From Oxytricha trifallax (lineage: Eukaryota > Ciliophora > Spirotrichea > Sporadotrichida > Oxytrichidae), in the NCBI GenBank assembly GCA_000711775.1, contig ARYC01017424.1, forward strand, positions 95,385-159,384: a stretch of 64,000 nucleotides of DNA, read 5' to 3'. The translations under genes and the position numbers were made by a program. Positions 1 to 11,144 of the stretch are shown here, in pieces (position 1 is the stretch's first letter; every line of letters begins with the position of its first letter). The notes under the pieces were generated by a model. It ran no database searches. It had not been told where the DNA came from and worked only from the letters and a program-made list of their open reading frames with translations.

Positions 1-441
1 AATTTCCAGCCTATGTTTATGATAAAACAGCTTTTTTAGGGAAGTTTCCTGTCAAGAATATTTTTTAATGGAGTTATTTTTTACTTTTTAATACCTTTTA
101 TGATTTTCACATTTTTTTGATTCAAGCAATTTATCCTACCATACATGAAATATTACAAAATCGAATTTATGTTGAGCATTATTTTTTTAAATATATAATC
201 TTATTTTCTAATAGTTTTCGAAAATTTTTATTAAAGATTATGATAAAATTCTTCTCTATATCTCAATTTATGATATTAGAATATAATTGCAATTTATCGA
301 TATAACTCTTAAAATGTTTAACTTATCTTTGGCCATTTGTTGTGCAAGAAATTATTTATTAAAATATTTTATATAAAATGAATAAAATTATATATAAAAA
401 AAAAGTTTACTTGACAGGAAACTTCCCTCTTGTCAGGAATT
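1..441 (-). mobile_element. MITE-like element, copy A (cut by window edge)
   Basis: Non-coding, about 440 bp. Near each end lies the motif GGGAAGTTTCCTGTCAAG, pointing inward from opposite directions at about 39-56 and 413-430. Read on the minus strand it aligns with the copy at 13770-14261: both carry the end motif, a shared AAATGGC..AAAG..AAGTTAAAC block and a shared CTTGAATCA..AAAATGTGAA block. The outer G/C run is missing on the right and lies outside the window on the left, so this is an older, decayed copy. No protein is encoded. Its target duplication cannot be read here. Confidence 0.75.
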
Positions 442-655
442 TTTACCACAAAAATTGAATTATAAGATTAAGTTTAAGAATTTTTTCCTTTCAACAGAAT
501 TTTTCTATATAGTATTTTTCATTAAAAAAATTCATTGGAAACTTTAAATTTTTTTGTAATTATTAAAAACAGAAAAATTTATATTGATAAAAATAGAGAT
601 TTTTTTATAAGTTTATATAAAATAGTTTAACATTATTATAAAGCATTACATTATA
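442..655. other. AT-rich spacer
   Basis: Very AT-rich sequence between the MITE-like copy and the hairpin cluster. No open frame under the ciliate code and no repeat I recognise. Confidence 0.6.
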
Positions 656-832
656 GAATTCCAGGTGTATTTCTGGAATTCCAGGAATATATCTGGAATT
701 CCAGATTTATACCTGGAATTATTGATTTTTTGTATAATAATGGGATTCCAGAGCAAATCTGGAATTCCAGTTTAAAACTGGAATTCAAAAGCCAAACCTG
801 GAATTTCAAAAAGTTCCAGATTTGGAGGGGGT
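656..832. repeat. Cluster of CTGGAATTCCAG palindromes
   Basis: At least ten full or half copies of the palindrome CTGGAATTCCAG (half-site TGGAATT or AATTCCA) are packed into about 175 bp, with irregular AT-rich spacers of roughly 8-25 bp. Spacing is uneven, so it is neither a CRISPR array nor a simple satellite. It ends directly beside the RPC1 C-terminal MDS, so it lies in the DNA expected to be eliminated. Function unknown. Confidence 0.8.
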
Positions 833-2296
833 ATCCAGTTCAAGGATAAAATTTATGAAATTTGTCCAGTTAAAAATATCAGCATGAAATTTATCGAACA
901 ATTTAAAGAGTTTCTTGACACTATTATAAATCAAGTTGCTAAATAGAGAACTGATCTAGGTCTCAAGGATGGCTTAAAATAAATACCTACAGAGTAAGAA
1001 ATTAAAAAAGAAAGGTTCGATAAAGTTGTCCAAAAATTACTCAGAAACTTTACTTTCTTAACTTTAAGTTAACTTGAAGATTTCACTAATTTAGTTTGGC
1101 TAAAATACAGAAGAGCCTAAATTCAACCAGGCGAAGCCGTTGGTGCGGTCGCAGCACAATCTATTGGTGAACCAGGAACCTAAATGACTTTAAAGACTTT
1201 CCATTTTGCTGGTGTCGCTTCTATGAATGTAACTCTTGGAGTCCCAAGAATAAAGGAAATTATTAATGCCACTAAGGAAATCAGCACTCCAATTATCTCT
1301 GCTAGACTTGTTAATGATGTTGATCTTATATCTGCAAGAATTGTTAAAGGAAGAATAGAAAAGACTAAGTTAGGAGATATTGCAAAATATATTAAGGAAG
1401 TTTATACTCCAAGAGGATGTTATCTTGAGGTGAAGCTAGATATCGACGCCATAACTGCATTAAAGTTAGAGCTAACAATTCATGATGTGAAAAATGCAAT
1501 TATTAAGACACCAAAGATTAAAGTTAAGGAAAATAAAATAGAGGTCATCGATCATAGAGTTGTTCATATTCAGCCACATGATACTACAAGAGATAACATG
1601 TATTTTAGCATGCAATAATTGAAAAATATGTTGCCTAATGTTAGTGTTAAAGGTATCCCAACAGTTGTAAGAGCCGTAATTTCAAAACAGGAATAAGACC
1701 AATCAAAACATCACTTACTTGTCGAAGGTTATGGACTAAAGCAAGTAATGTCAACTCCTGGTATCGATTTCAGATCAACAAAATCTAATCACGTTATTGA
1801 AACTGAACAAGTTTTGGGTATCGAAGCTGCAAGACAAACAATCATCAACGAAATCCAATATACCATGCAGTCTCATGGTATGAATATTGATCCAAGACAT
1901 ATTTAGCTACTTGCAGATATCATGACTTTTAAAGGATAAGTATTAGGTATTACTAGATTTGGAGTTTCTAAAATGAAGAATTCAACTTTAATGCTTGCTA
2001 GTTTTGAAATGACAACTGACCATCTCTACGATTCAGCAGTGCATTTAACAATATAAATATTTTGGGATTTTAATTATAAATTATTCAAAATTTGATATTG
2101 CAAGAAAGATGAAATTTCTGGAGTTTCAGAATGCATCATTATGGGCAACATGATCCCTATCGGTACAGGTCTTTTCAAAGTAGTTTATGATGAAACTATA
2201 AAACAAGATGACCATCCAGGTTTGCTTGTATCTAATGAAGATGCAGGGGATGAAGATTTAATATTTGACAATATCCAAGATATGATAGTCACATGA
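832..2296 (+). CDS. POLR3A: RNA polymerase III largest subunit RPC1, C-terminal MDS
   Basis: Encodes about the last 460 residues of the catalytic subunit that, in the nucleus, transcribes tRNA and 5S RNA genes. Conserved blocks in order: [20 protein letters not shown] at about 1129-1183, [20 protein letters not shown] (bridge/trigger region), [18 protein letters not shown], and [20 protein letters not shown] near the end, stopping at TGA 2294-2296. A 66-nt GT-AG intron fits at 2039-2104. There is no start codon: the MDS begins somewhere in 830-890. The N-terminal part lies at 6545-7634 on the opposite strand and the middle is absent, so the gene is scrambled with an inversion. RPC1 fits better than the Pol I or Pol II paralogues because the N-terminal piece matches RPC1. 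Confidence 0.93.
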
Positions 2297-2391
2297 TTAC
2301 ATTCATAATTAAAGGAATAATTAAACAGGAATTTTAAATAGCAATCAATAAACTTAATTCATAAACTAATATACTTATAATTATTGATTAT

Positions 2392-4662
2392 TCACTTTTT
2401 CAATAACTAATGCTCAAGTCTCTACCTAATTTTGTCTTATAGATCTTACTCTTAAAGTAAAGTTTTTGTCCACTGCTATATTAGCATCTCTCTTTTTTAC
2501 TCAAGTTATTGTGATTTTTCTATTTTTTATTGTTCCAAAACTTTGCCATTTTATGTATGTTTATAATTTAAAGGATTAAGTTAAATCTAGAACTTGTTTT
2601 ATGAAGTTTTATTGACGATTTCTCTACTTTAAAATAAAATAACTTAGATTTATTAATTATACTTTGAAATAGAGGATTGAGATTGGTTCTTTTAAGTCCA
2701 TAATATTTTATTATTAGCTCTTCTTGTTTTCACTTTATTAGTAGATAATCGAGTTAGACAAGCTACTTGATTTGCTATTAAGCTTTGTGTTCGTGGTAGT
2801 ACTACTTGCTTTTCTTGGTTTAGAAACTTAATTACTTCTACTTTTAACAATTTTGCTTAACTATTCTTAAGATAAAGTCTTCTAAACAACTTATTCCAAT
2901 TTTTATTAAGTTTTGAGGCTGGTAGAGTATCCTTGATTTTCTATTTTAATAAGAGTATCCTGTTATTTGTTAATGTTCTAAGGAGTTTAAGGTGTTTAGA
3001 AGCTCCAATTAATAAAATTTTATTTATATTAAGCAAGAATGAGTAAAAAAAAACATAAAATGACTATCTTATACTGGCTGAGCTTCGAATTTTTATTATT
3101 ATAAGTCATTATTACAATCAAGGTAACTAATGTCTTATAAATCAATATGAATGACTTTAGACTGCTCATTTAAGTAAACTTTTGGATTTTCATATACCTA
3201 ATGCTAATTATATTCATAAATTAAACATCCATCATCCTTGTTAATTATTTATATAGGACTACCCCATTCACTTTCAAATTACCTTAAATTTTGCAATGCA
3301 GGTGTATGTTATTAATTATGCTTCTCTGATGGCTATTAGTTTTCTTTATTTTTAATGATGAGCTTTGTTGAAAATTATTGTTAAGATTTGCTTCTCTAAT
3401 GCTTATTTAGTTTCTACTATGTTATAAATTCAGTAGCTTACAACAAATTGAATTATCCAAATAAAATAATCTACAGCTTGATCAATTTATTGCATGCAAC
3501 TATAATTCTGGCGAAAATGGATTTATCTCTCTAAATGCTACTTATGATATTTTCAATTTGAAGTTTTAGATTCAAGATATCTTTTCTTTCATGAATATCA
3601 TTATCAAACAGTATTGATACTTATTTTAGCTAAAGGTAAAGTTTAGGATGTGACTTAAAATATTTGATTATATAATCCCATGTGTAAGCTTTGTCAATAT
3701 CGTCTTGCTTGTTTTTCATGATTTATGCAAGTTTGATGATAATTTGATATGTTAATTTAATTTCATTGCTTGGTTTCTTCACTTTTTGTTATATCTCTAA
3801 TATATCTCCCATTGAAACTTACTTTTACAAATTTTTCAATTCATCGGTTATTTGAAAGTACAACTAAATGACTGTATTCTTTACTTTTAGTTCTTATTAA
3901 TTCTCATGTTATTGCAACTAAGCAAGTCGGCGTTAAGTTTAAGTTTATTGTTTGTGAATTAGTTCTTAATCTTTAATAATGGTTGGAGCTGTTTTTGAAA
4001 TATTTAAACCAGCTTATGCTATATTTTAGGATGTAATTTGAGACTTTAAGTCCTTTTATTTACTTTATTAATCTTCTTCTTATTTTAATGACTACTGAGT
4101 ATCTACTTAGATATACTGGATAGGCTTCATTGTAGAAGAAGGGCTATTATAAAAGTGAACCATGTTTTCTTAACCCACAATTTATAAATAATTCTTGTCA
4201 TTAATTGATTTACTGCTGCTACTTTAATCAGTGGTTAATGACTTAAGATTTGATGGCAGACTGCTTATCAATTCTTCAGCTACTACTTCTTAAATATTAC
4301 TCAAATAATTGCTATTATTTTAAGCAGATTAATAATTGCTTGTTTAATTTTCATTTTATTTGATCATATTCTCCAGCTGCAAACTTTTTAGCCTATTTCT
4401 TGGCAGTTTAATAATCTAGTTGAAGTCAACTGAGTTTTAAGTGTTCTTTGACAAATATTTTTCCATTAATTTTGATTGATTAAATTTAACTAAATTAACT
4501 TTTCTCTAAAATAAAATTTATTTAGATAAACTGTTATTTTATTAATTTGATCTGATTATTTAGTGTAACTTTTCAATGAAGATTTTGCTCTCATCTATTA
4601 TAATATATTAGCCATCATATATTAAAGAGTGGTTCTTAAGTTAAGAGTGAGTGATTTTAAAT
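2392..4662 (-). CDS. Unknown Gln/Asn-rich protein, main MDS
   Basis: A long minus-strand frame of about 750 codons, visible only when TAA/TAG are read as Gln. I do not recognise the protein. It is rich in Q, N, S and K, has hydrophilic low-complexity stretches (QSSSSKS, KHNQQHTP), and ends in a charged, probably coiled-coil tail before TGA at 2392-2394. The reading frame shifts once at a run of nine T (minus strand) at about 3045-3053; a sequencing slip or a very short insert would explain it. It starts at the 18-bp repeat ATTTAAAATCACTCACTC (4645-4662), which recurs inverted at 4946-4963, where the first MDS lies. Tail-to-tail with RPC1, 95 bp apart. Confidence 0.75.
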
Positions 4663-4889
4663 TTCAGTTTGTCAGAGATGTATTATATGAATAAATAGAT
4701 TTGGAAAATAAATTAGTGAATTCAATTAACTGGTTACATATGTTTTAGATTAAATGGTTCAAAAATATTAAGAATGATATATAAAATGTTATTTTTGTGA
4801 TAAAAAATAGCAAAACTCATATATAATTATGGAGAATTTTAACGTATAATTAATATATGCTTAGAATGAAATAATAGCTTTTTATACAT

Positions 4890-4963
4890 ATGCAATATTT
4901 TATCCACATTGTGTTTTAAGATAGGGATAGTACAAGTATTTCATCATTTAAAATCACTCACTC
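4890..4963 (+). CDS. First MDS of the unknown gene, inverted
   Basis: A 74-bp open frame starting at ATG 4890 (MQYFIHIVFQ...) and ending in the 18-bp pointer ATTTAAAATCACTCACTC. The same 18 bp, in the opposite orientation, opens the long minus-strand frame at 4662. Joining at one pointer copy gives one continuous reading frame with a start codon, which the minus-strand MDS lacks. The two MDSs therefore point in opposite directions and must be inverted relative to each other during development. The join is inferred from pointer and frame only. Confidence 0.72.
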
Positions 4964-5173
4964 CAAACTCTAGTTATTAGTTAAACTTCTTACCTTAAAC
5001 TTTTTTCACTTTAGTTTGTAAATCCAAAGGAAGGTCAGAGTACGGGATTTATGCACTCAATTCTCGTAATGAGACTTCTTTTTATTTTGTGATTAATATT
5101 AATTATAATTTGATTGGAAAAATGATAATTAAATGAATTGTAGCAAATCATATTAAAATTAATATTTATAAAA
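4964..5173. other. AT-rich spacer
   Basis: Lies between the inverted first MDS and the VOC gene. No supported coding frame; it probably contains the promoter of the VOC gene. Confidence 0.5.
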
Positions 5174-6446
5174 ATGTTATCAAAGAATCATTTATTTAGC
5201 CTTTACAGAAGATAAAGTCTTTCTAATAACTATCTCGCAATGAGAATGTTCTCAACTGTAATCTATCAATTAATTGCTTATTTTAACTTATAGAGACCCT
5301 TCAACATCTTGGGAGTATAGCAAGTGGCTTTAGGCAGTTTAAATAAGGGAGAATTGAGCAAGTTCTGGGGTGATATCTTAGGGCTTAAGAAAGTTCATTC
5401 ATTCAAGTCAGAGAAGGAGAATGTTGATGAAGATGTTATGGAAGTCGGCAGAGGCATCCTCGGCAAAGTAGAAATTGATCTTATGACTCCAATGGACCCA
5501 GAAAAGTCACCAAAGGTTCACATTCCACCCCTTAACCACATTGGTTTGTGGGTTGATGATCTTCCTTAATGTGTTGAATACCTTGAAAGTAAGAAAAGAT
5601 ATTTCAATTAATCACTATCATTAACTAATTCATTCAATTTATAGAGAACGGTTGTAAGATAGTTGGTGGTATCAGAAAGGGAGCATCAGGATTTGATGTA
5701 ACATTTAATAAACTTATAATTTTACCTTAATTAATTCGATGGATTTATTTAAGATATATTAAGAGATTTTATGCTAGCATTTAAATTAAATATGATAAAG
5801 TTATTTTAGAGCTAATTTTCATGATATCTTTTGATTTTATATTTATCAAATACAAAAATTTATTTAAGTACATTACACCCGCATTTTATTATTTTATAGG
5901 TATAAATATCCTAAATCTAACTTAAAAAATATATAGCAAATATGCTCACAATTACAATTTAATTTTAAATTAAAAGAATTCTTTCTAATATAAACTCTTA
6001 AGTCATTAATCATAAAAGATCATATTATAAAGCTATAAACAATCAATTTTTAGTCAAAAAATTTTCTTAAATTTTTAATTATTCTTTTAGCTATATATCT
6101 AAAATTAATTTGATATATTTTTTTACAAAACTTAAGTAATGAATGTGATAAATAAATTACCAATGTTGAATGATCTTATATTCTATAAAATAAAAAAAAT
6201 CTAATAGCTAAAATAATTTAATTTTAAACAAAAAATTAAAACTAAATTTAATTCATCATGTATTAATTTGTCAATAAAAGTTTAAATGTTTTATATGTAT
6301 TATTCAACATCCAAATAACTACTATGTAAATGTATTTAAAATTTAGGTTTTAATTCGTTCACCCTAAAACAGCATGCGGAGTTCTTTTAGAATTAGTTCA
6401 AGCACCAAAGGAAGTCATTGAAGCTTATGCACAAGCTAAGTAGTGA
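5174..6446 (+). CDS. VOC/glyoxalase-family protein, probably mitochondrial
   Basis: Vicinal-oxygen-chelate fold enzyme resembling lactoylglutathione lyase and methylmalonyl-CoA epimerase. The start at 5174 gives a basic, Ser/Arg-rich leader (MLSKNHLFSLYRRQSLSNNY) typical of a mitochondrial presequence. A GT-AG intron fits at 5258-5293 and a second at about 5588-5643. Motifs: KVHIPPLNHIGLWVDDLP (metal-binding His strand) and HPKTACGVLLELVQAP with the C-terminal Glu ligand. A 650-bp IES (5706-6355) splits the frame just before HPKTACG. TGA at 6444-6446. The exact substrate cannot be told from sequence. Confidence 0.85.
5706..6355. other. IES in VOC gene (pointer ATT)
   Basis: AT-rich non-coding insert. 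Removing it with one copy of the 3-bp repeat ATT (5703-5705 and 6353-6355) joins GFDVT to FVHPKTACG in frame, as the family requires. The short pointer makes the exact edge uncertain by a few bases. Confidence 0.7.
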
Positions 6447-6544
6447 TTCATTTTAATAAACAAAAACATGTATTTTTAAGATAAATCATACTATAAATTC
6501 CTTGATTCTTTAATTGCAGTATCAAAATCACATTTATTAAATAT

Positions 6545-7634
6545 AAGTTATGAGGTAAGCCTGGAGTTTCACTGTTGAAGTATTAGGCGATTGTATACTG
6601 CAAAAGAAGCCAGTCTTCAATAAGCTTACTGGGAGCTAGACCTTGATCAATACTGATCTTAATTAAATTATTAAGTTAGATGATTTCTGCCATTTTAACA
6701 GTCAGATCATCTTCATTTGTTGTATTAGCAGAGACTGCAACTGAGGGTCTAATAGGTACTGGAGGAACAGGGATATGTGTAATCAGCATATCTATAGGCT
6801 TGCAAAGTTTGTGATCCATATCAAATAATATCACATTCTCATCCTTGATTCTTGAAAAAATATTGTAAACTTTCTAAGGATCAAGTTCTTCATAAGAGCT
6901 CTTCAAACTGGCTTCAATATTTCCATTAAGAGACATCACGTGTGAAAATTCATTTATAAGATCATCCTAATCAGCACCCTTACCTCCCTTGTATTTATCA
7001 TGAATGATTCTAGTGGGAAAGTTTGGCATTTTCTTGACAGTTCCATTGTAAAAACCACAATGTGGGCAAATTTTAACCTTCTTGCATTAAGCCACAATAG
7101 TCTTGAATAATGCAATCCTTGCTTAAGAGTCATTTAAATAAAATAATAGTTAATAATTTCTAGCTCTCATTTACCTAATATATTTAACCTTTTCAACATC
7201 ATCAAGAAGTAAATTGCTGCACTCTTTGCATGTACATTGCAAGATGTTGACACTGTGCTTGAAATAACCAACATGAAACACTGGAAGTTCAAGTTTTACA
7301 TATCCAAAATGACCTGGGCAATCAGCCAATGCTTTCTTGCAAGTTTCACAAAACTTTCCTCTCTCTGAGATACCCATCCTAGTATCTAATGGACCGCCTT
7401 TTTAAGGGGTTCCCATCTATTCCATCGAATAGATATTCCTTGTATATATTGGTATTTAGGAGGATTTTTGTACATCCTAGGCTTTCAATAGACTGAACTA
7501 GATACTCTCACTATAAATATCATTAAGAATCAAAAGGTATATATTTGAATTGGTTACATTTTCTTGGCGGGTTCTGAATTTTTGGAGAATTCAACTATTT
7601 AAGTTTCCTCTTAGAATCTGACAGACTTCTTCAT
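6545..7634 (-). CDS. POLR3A: RNA polymerase III subunit RPC1, N-terminal MDS
   Basis: Starts at ATG 7634 (MKKSVRFQEE) and encodes about the first 330 residues. Two GT-AG introns fit: 7511-7557 (47 nt) and 7118-7174 (57 nt); both restore the family alignment. Visible motifs: the N-terminal zinc site CETCKKALADCPGHFGYVKL with the following CTCKEC, then CPHCGFYNGTVKK, ending near YFNSETPGLPHN at about 6545, where similarity stops and AT-rich IES begins. The catalytic NADFDGD region is not in the window. The C-terminal MDS is at 832-2296 on the other strand. Confidence 0.92.
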
Positions 7635-7716
7635 TTTTGCTAAATAATGAATTTATAATAAATATTATATAAATTAGGTTTAGGAATATTATAAATATTT
7701 AATTTAGCAAATAATA
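7635..7716. promoter_or_regulatory. Divergent promoter, RPC1 / SmD1
   Basis: Only 82 bp separate the RPC1 start (minus) from the SmD1 start (plus). The gap is almost pure A/T and is bounded by a 10-bp inverted repeat, TTTGCTAAAT (7636-7645) and ATTTAGCAAA (7702-7711), so the two genes face a symmetric leader. It is the only space available for both promoters unless they are on different macronuclear chromosomes. Confidence 0.45.
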
Positions 7717-8143
7717 ATGAAGTTAGTCCGCTTTCTAATGAAACTCAATAACGAGACAGTCACTATTGAGTTGAAAAACGGAACCATCGTGGTTGGAACA
7801 GTCACTGGTAACTTTTACACTAATCACTAATATATTCTGTATTATAGGTGTTGATGTGTCAATGAATACCCATTTAAAGGCAGTGAAATTAACAGTGAAA
7901 GGAAGAGAAACAATTGCGCTTGATCACTTGACAATCAGAGGAAATAACATCAGATACTTCTTATTGCCCGAAAGTCTATAACTAGAAACCCTATTGGTTG
8001 ATGATGCACCAAAGCTGAGAGCTAGAAGTATTGGACAGGCAGCTAAAAAAGAAAAAGGCAAAGGCGGAGCAGGAGGTGCTGGAGGAGGAGCATTTAATAG
8101 AAAACCAAAGAGACCACCTCCCAACCCAACCAGACAGCACTGA
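7717..8143 (+). CDS. SNRPD1: Small nuclear ribonucleoprotein Sm D1
   Basis: Complete 128-residue core spliceosomal protein, one of the seven that ring the Sm site of U1, U2, U4 and U5 snRNA. The Sm1 motif ([20 protein letters not shown], Sm-fold residues about 14-33) and Sm2 motif ([15 protein letters not shown]) are clear. The C-terminus is Gly/Lys/Arg-rich, as expected. One 40-nt GT-AG intron at 7808-7847; removing it leaves exactly 129 codons including TGA. No IES interrupts it. Head-to-head with the RPC1 N-terminal MDS. Confidence 0.97.
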
Positions 8144-8361
8144 GAAATATGATCAGCTTAAGATATTACAAATCATAACCAAATTTAAATTTACTGCTTC
8201 TTAATTTGAAAAAATGACTGTAGCAGTAATTATTTTAGGTGGATGAGTATGGATTAATTAATTTGACAATAAAGTGAGTGTAATATAAACAATTTTTACT
8301 TAAATTTTAATATTTAAACATTTATCTAAGAGTATACAATGAAATAACTGAGAGAGATTTC

Positions 8362-8955
8362 TCATTATAAATGACCATGATCAAAGAAAGTTCTCTTGCA
8401 CATTCCACTTTTGTTATATCCAAATGTAAGGGAATCATATGGCTCTCTCCAACCGTATTGCTGAGTTCTATAAAATTGTTTAAGTCTCAATATAAGTGAA
8501 TATGTTATTCGATAATACTTACGTTGTAAGAGCTGCTCCAAGTTTTTATTTTGCAACTTCTCTAGTTTGTCTGTGCTTGCACCATTTGCTCTCATATTTG
8601 CATTTCTTGCAATAATCATTATCTTCCTCTCCCTTTGCTTAATCATATGCAAACTATAGGAATTATTTAGACTCATTTATACTCTATAACAATAAATCCT
8701 ACCTAAGTAGTTGTGTTTTCGGTGAACTTTTCTTGCGTTTTAACATCTTCATTCTTGAAATAATGCATATAGGTATTCTTCTCAGCAAGCTATTCTTTCA
8801 ATTAATCTAAGTCTTGATGATCCTTGGTCTTGGATACTCTGTTTTCAACCTATATAAAAATATATTACACTGCTAAAAATTACGTTTAGACGTTATCTCC
8901 AAGATTCAATTTCGATAGTTGTTGATAACTCCTGTGTCTTGCCTGGCTTCTTCAT
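8362..8955 (-). CDS. Conserved-looking hypothetical protein, 157 aa
   Basis: Start ATG 8955 (MKKPGKTQEL). Three GT-AG introns fit (8850-8883; about 31 nt near 8675-8705; about 55 nt near 8467-8522); removing them leaves exactly 158 codons ending at TGA 8362. The protein has a Lys/Glu-rich middle, a Cys/His cluster (DYCKKCKYESKWCKH) that could bind metal, and an aromatic tail (YGWREPYDSLTFGYN). I cannot assign a family. The tail style recalls small ciliary proteins, but that is a guess. Confidence 0.72.
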
Positions 8956-9038
8956 ATTATAATGCTTTTATAAACAAATAAAATTATTTATAATTTATTA
9001 ACTGAAAATCTATAATATAAATCACTTCTTCAAATTCT

Positions 9039-9926
9039 TCAAAAAGTAAGAGGCAGCTTGGCTCTCAAACTATTGTCAAATATGTAATTCATTGCTGCTT
9101 CTGAAATTACTTGATCCATTTATTCCATATTTTCAGGTCCAATTATATCTGCTTCTGCAGCCAGGTCTACTTAGGTTTAAAACCCCATTTTTTGTTTCCA
9201 ATTAAGTTAGACAGCATCAATGTAGATATCTTTTCCAAATTCTCTGAGGATATATTCGTCAGGAGTTATCAATTCATCAACTAAACCAAGTTCAACTGCT
9301 TGTTTTGGTTTAATTAACTCACCGTCTCTCAGAATCTTAGCAACATCTTATTATTTCACACCGATCTTATTAGATCTCTTGGTAGTGATATCATTAACTA
9401 TAGAATCTACTCGTTTATTCATGATTTTAAGAAGCCAATCTATGTCTTCTTATTTGAACTCCTCAAATCTATTTAATCTCACTTTGTTCTTTCCTTTGTG
9501 AATATATTGCATCTTAAATCTCCAATGTTCAGCGAATTCTTTCAAATTCCATGGATCAGCAGAAAAACCAACATTTCCTAAGAATGAGTTGGGATTACTA
9601 AGAACTACAGAACCATGTGATAACATGTGAAAGCCTACTCCTAAACAACTATCCTCAGCATATGTTATAAGGGGTACATCGCCTAGATCCTTGACTTTCT
9701 TCTAGAGCATCTCTCCCATTTAATCAGAGTACACTAAGGAATGTGACCCATTTGGAAGTTTAGTATTTATTCCAATCATAATTGCTGCAGTATTTTGAAT
9801 TGTCATTCCTTTCAAGGTTGTCTCTAACTTTTCTTTCTGCTTAATGTCAATTTTATTTATTGATAAGTAGACAACTCTTTTGTTGGCATTTTTGTTCCTT
9901 CCAAGCAAATATGATATCACTCCCAT
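9039..9926 (-). CDS. S49-family (SppA-like) peptidase
   Basis: Uninterrupted 295-residue frame, ATG 9926 to TGA 9039. It has the ClpP/crotonase fold features of signal peptide peptidase A: NTAAIMIGINTKLPNGSHS near residue 50, DVPLITYAEDSCLGVGFHML around the nucleophile region, FLGNVGF, and a C-terminal IKPKQAVELGLVDELITPDEY helix that is typical of S49. In SppA the nucleophile Ser sits in an (S/A)SGGY-type motif; here that position reads DSCLGVGF, so the catalytic Ser is uncertain. Expected role is cleavage of membrane-released peptides, but a non-catalytic relative is possible. Confidence 0.82.
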
Positions 9927-10000
9927 TTTAAGATTAAATTTCCTGGTTATTGTTAATTTATTTATGACTATAATTATTTTACAATAATTGATTTAAAATA

Positions 10001-11054
10001 ATGGAATCATAATCTTCACTTAACATAAAATGTACAGCAAAAGGGAATAAAGTACTTTCAAATATAAACTTGTAGAACAGTCTCAATGATTTCTTAGAGT
10101 TATTGTCCTAAGAATTAGGTATTTATTATGAAATTCATGAATAAATCTTTAGGAATATAAAAGCAAGCAATAGTTATTAAGAAAGGATTTCCTCCAAAAT
10201 CAATTGATTTATCAAACATAAGTATATCTTTGGCAGAAGCAGGAATTAAGAATAAGGAATCGTTAATAGTTGAAGTGGATGATTCAAAAGTATAATCAAT
10301 TTAACCTAATCAACAACAACCGACATCTTCTTAATCAACTATTAATTCACTGTAAAACGAAGAGCAAGAACTTAAGGACGATATTATCATTGAAACTAAA
10401 GATGGAATGTTTATGTATAGGAGAATTATTAAAGCGGATGATTCATGTCTTTTCAACTCTATTTGTTTAGCCCTTGATGATAAAACAAGAAATGCATTAT
10501 AAATGAGATAATTAGTATCATAAGCTGTGCAAGAAAATCCAATAATTTATAATGAAGGTATATTAGGCAAAATTCCTGAAGAGTATTCATAATGGATTTT
10601 GAGGGAAGATAGTTGGGGAGGATCTGTCGAGATGCTAATTTTCTCTGAGAAATTTAAATGTGAGATTGCAGCCATAGATATAGTAAACTCTAGATATGAC
10701 ATATTTGGGGAAGGAAATAATTATCAATCAAGAATTTATCTTATTTATACAGGGATACACTATGATTTAGCTGCTAAAAATTTTCAAAATAACAAATCGT
10801 ATGTTCTATTTTAATAAACTTAAATTCAATATAGATTGGACACTGAGATAAGAGTATTTTCTCCATAAGATAAGTAAACCCTTTAAGATGCTATGGAAAT
10901 TGCGAAGCTTTTGAAATCAAAGAAATAATTCACAGATACTTCAAAATTCTAACTTTAATGCGGCGTTTGCTTTGAAGGTATTTAAGGATAAAAGGAAGCA
11001 CAAGAACATGCAATGAAAACAGGCCACATGAATTTTGCATAAATGAATTAATGA
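10001..11054 (+). CDS. YOD1: OTU-domain deubiquitinase OTU1/YOD1
   Basis: 339-residue protein with the three-part OTU1 layout: an N-terminal UBX-like domain (LNIKCTAKGNKVLS...GIQKQAIVIKKGFPPKSID), a central OTU catalytic domain (KADDSCLFNSI with catalytic Asp/Cys; catalytic His in YTGIHYDL), and a C-terminal C2H2 finger (CGVCFEGI...EHAMKTGH). OTU1 removes ubiquitin from Cdc48/p97 substrates in ER-associated degradation. A 34-nt GT-AG intron at 10119-10152 fits; the remainder is exactly 340 codons. A Gln/Asn-rich linker separates UBX and OTU. No IES. Confidence 0.95.
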
Positions 11055-11144
11055 ATAAATTTTTTAGTAATTTATCAAATTCAATTCTTCATAATCTAAA
11101 AATAAAAAAGTCTTTATAATTTAAAGTTAAAATATTATAGAAAT

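Noticed and set aside
656-832. CRISPR-like array
   Set aside because: Units are short palindromes with irregular spacing in a eukaryotic germline; no cas genes and no constant repeat-spacer structure.
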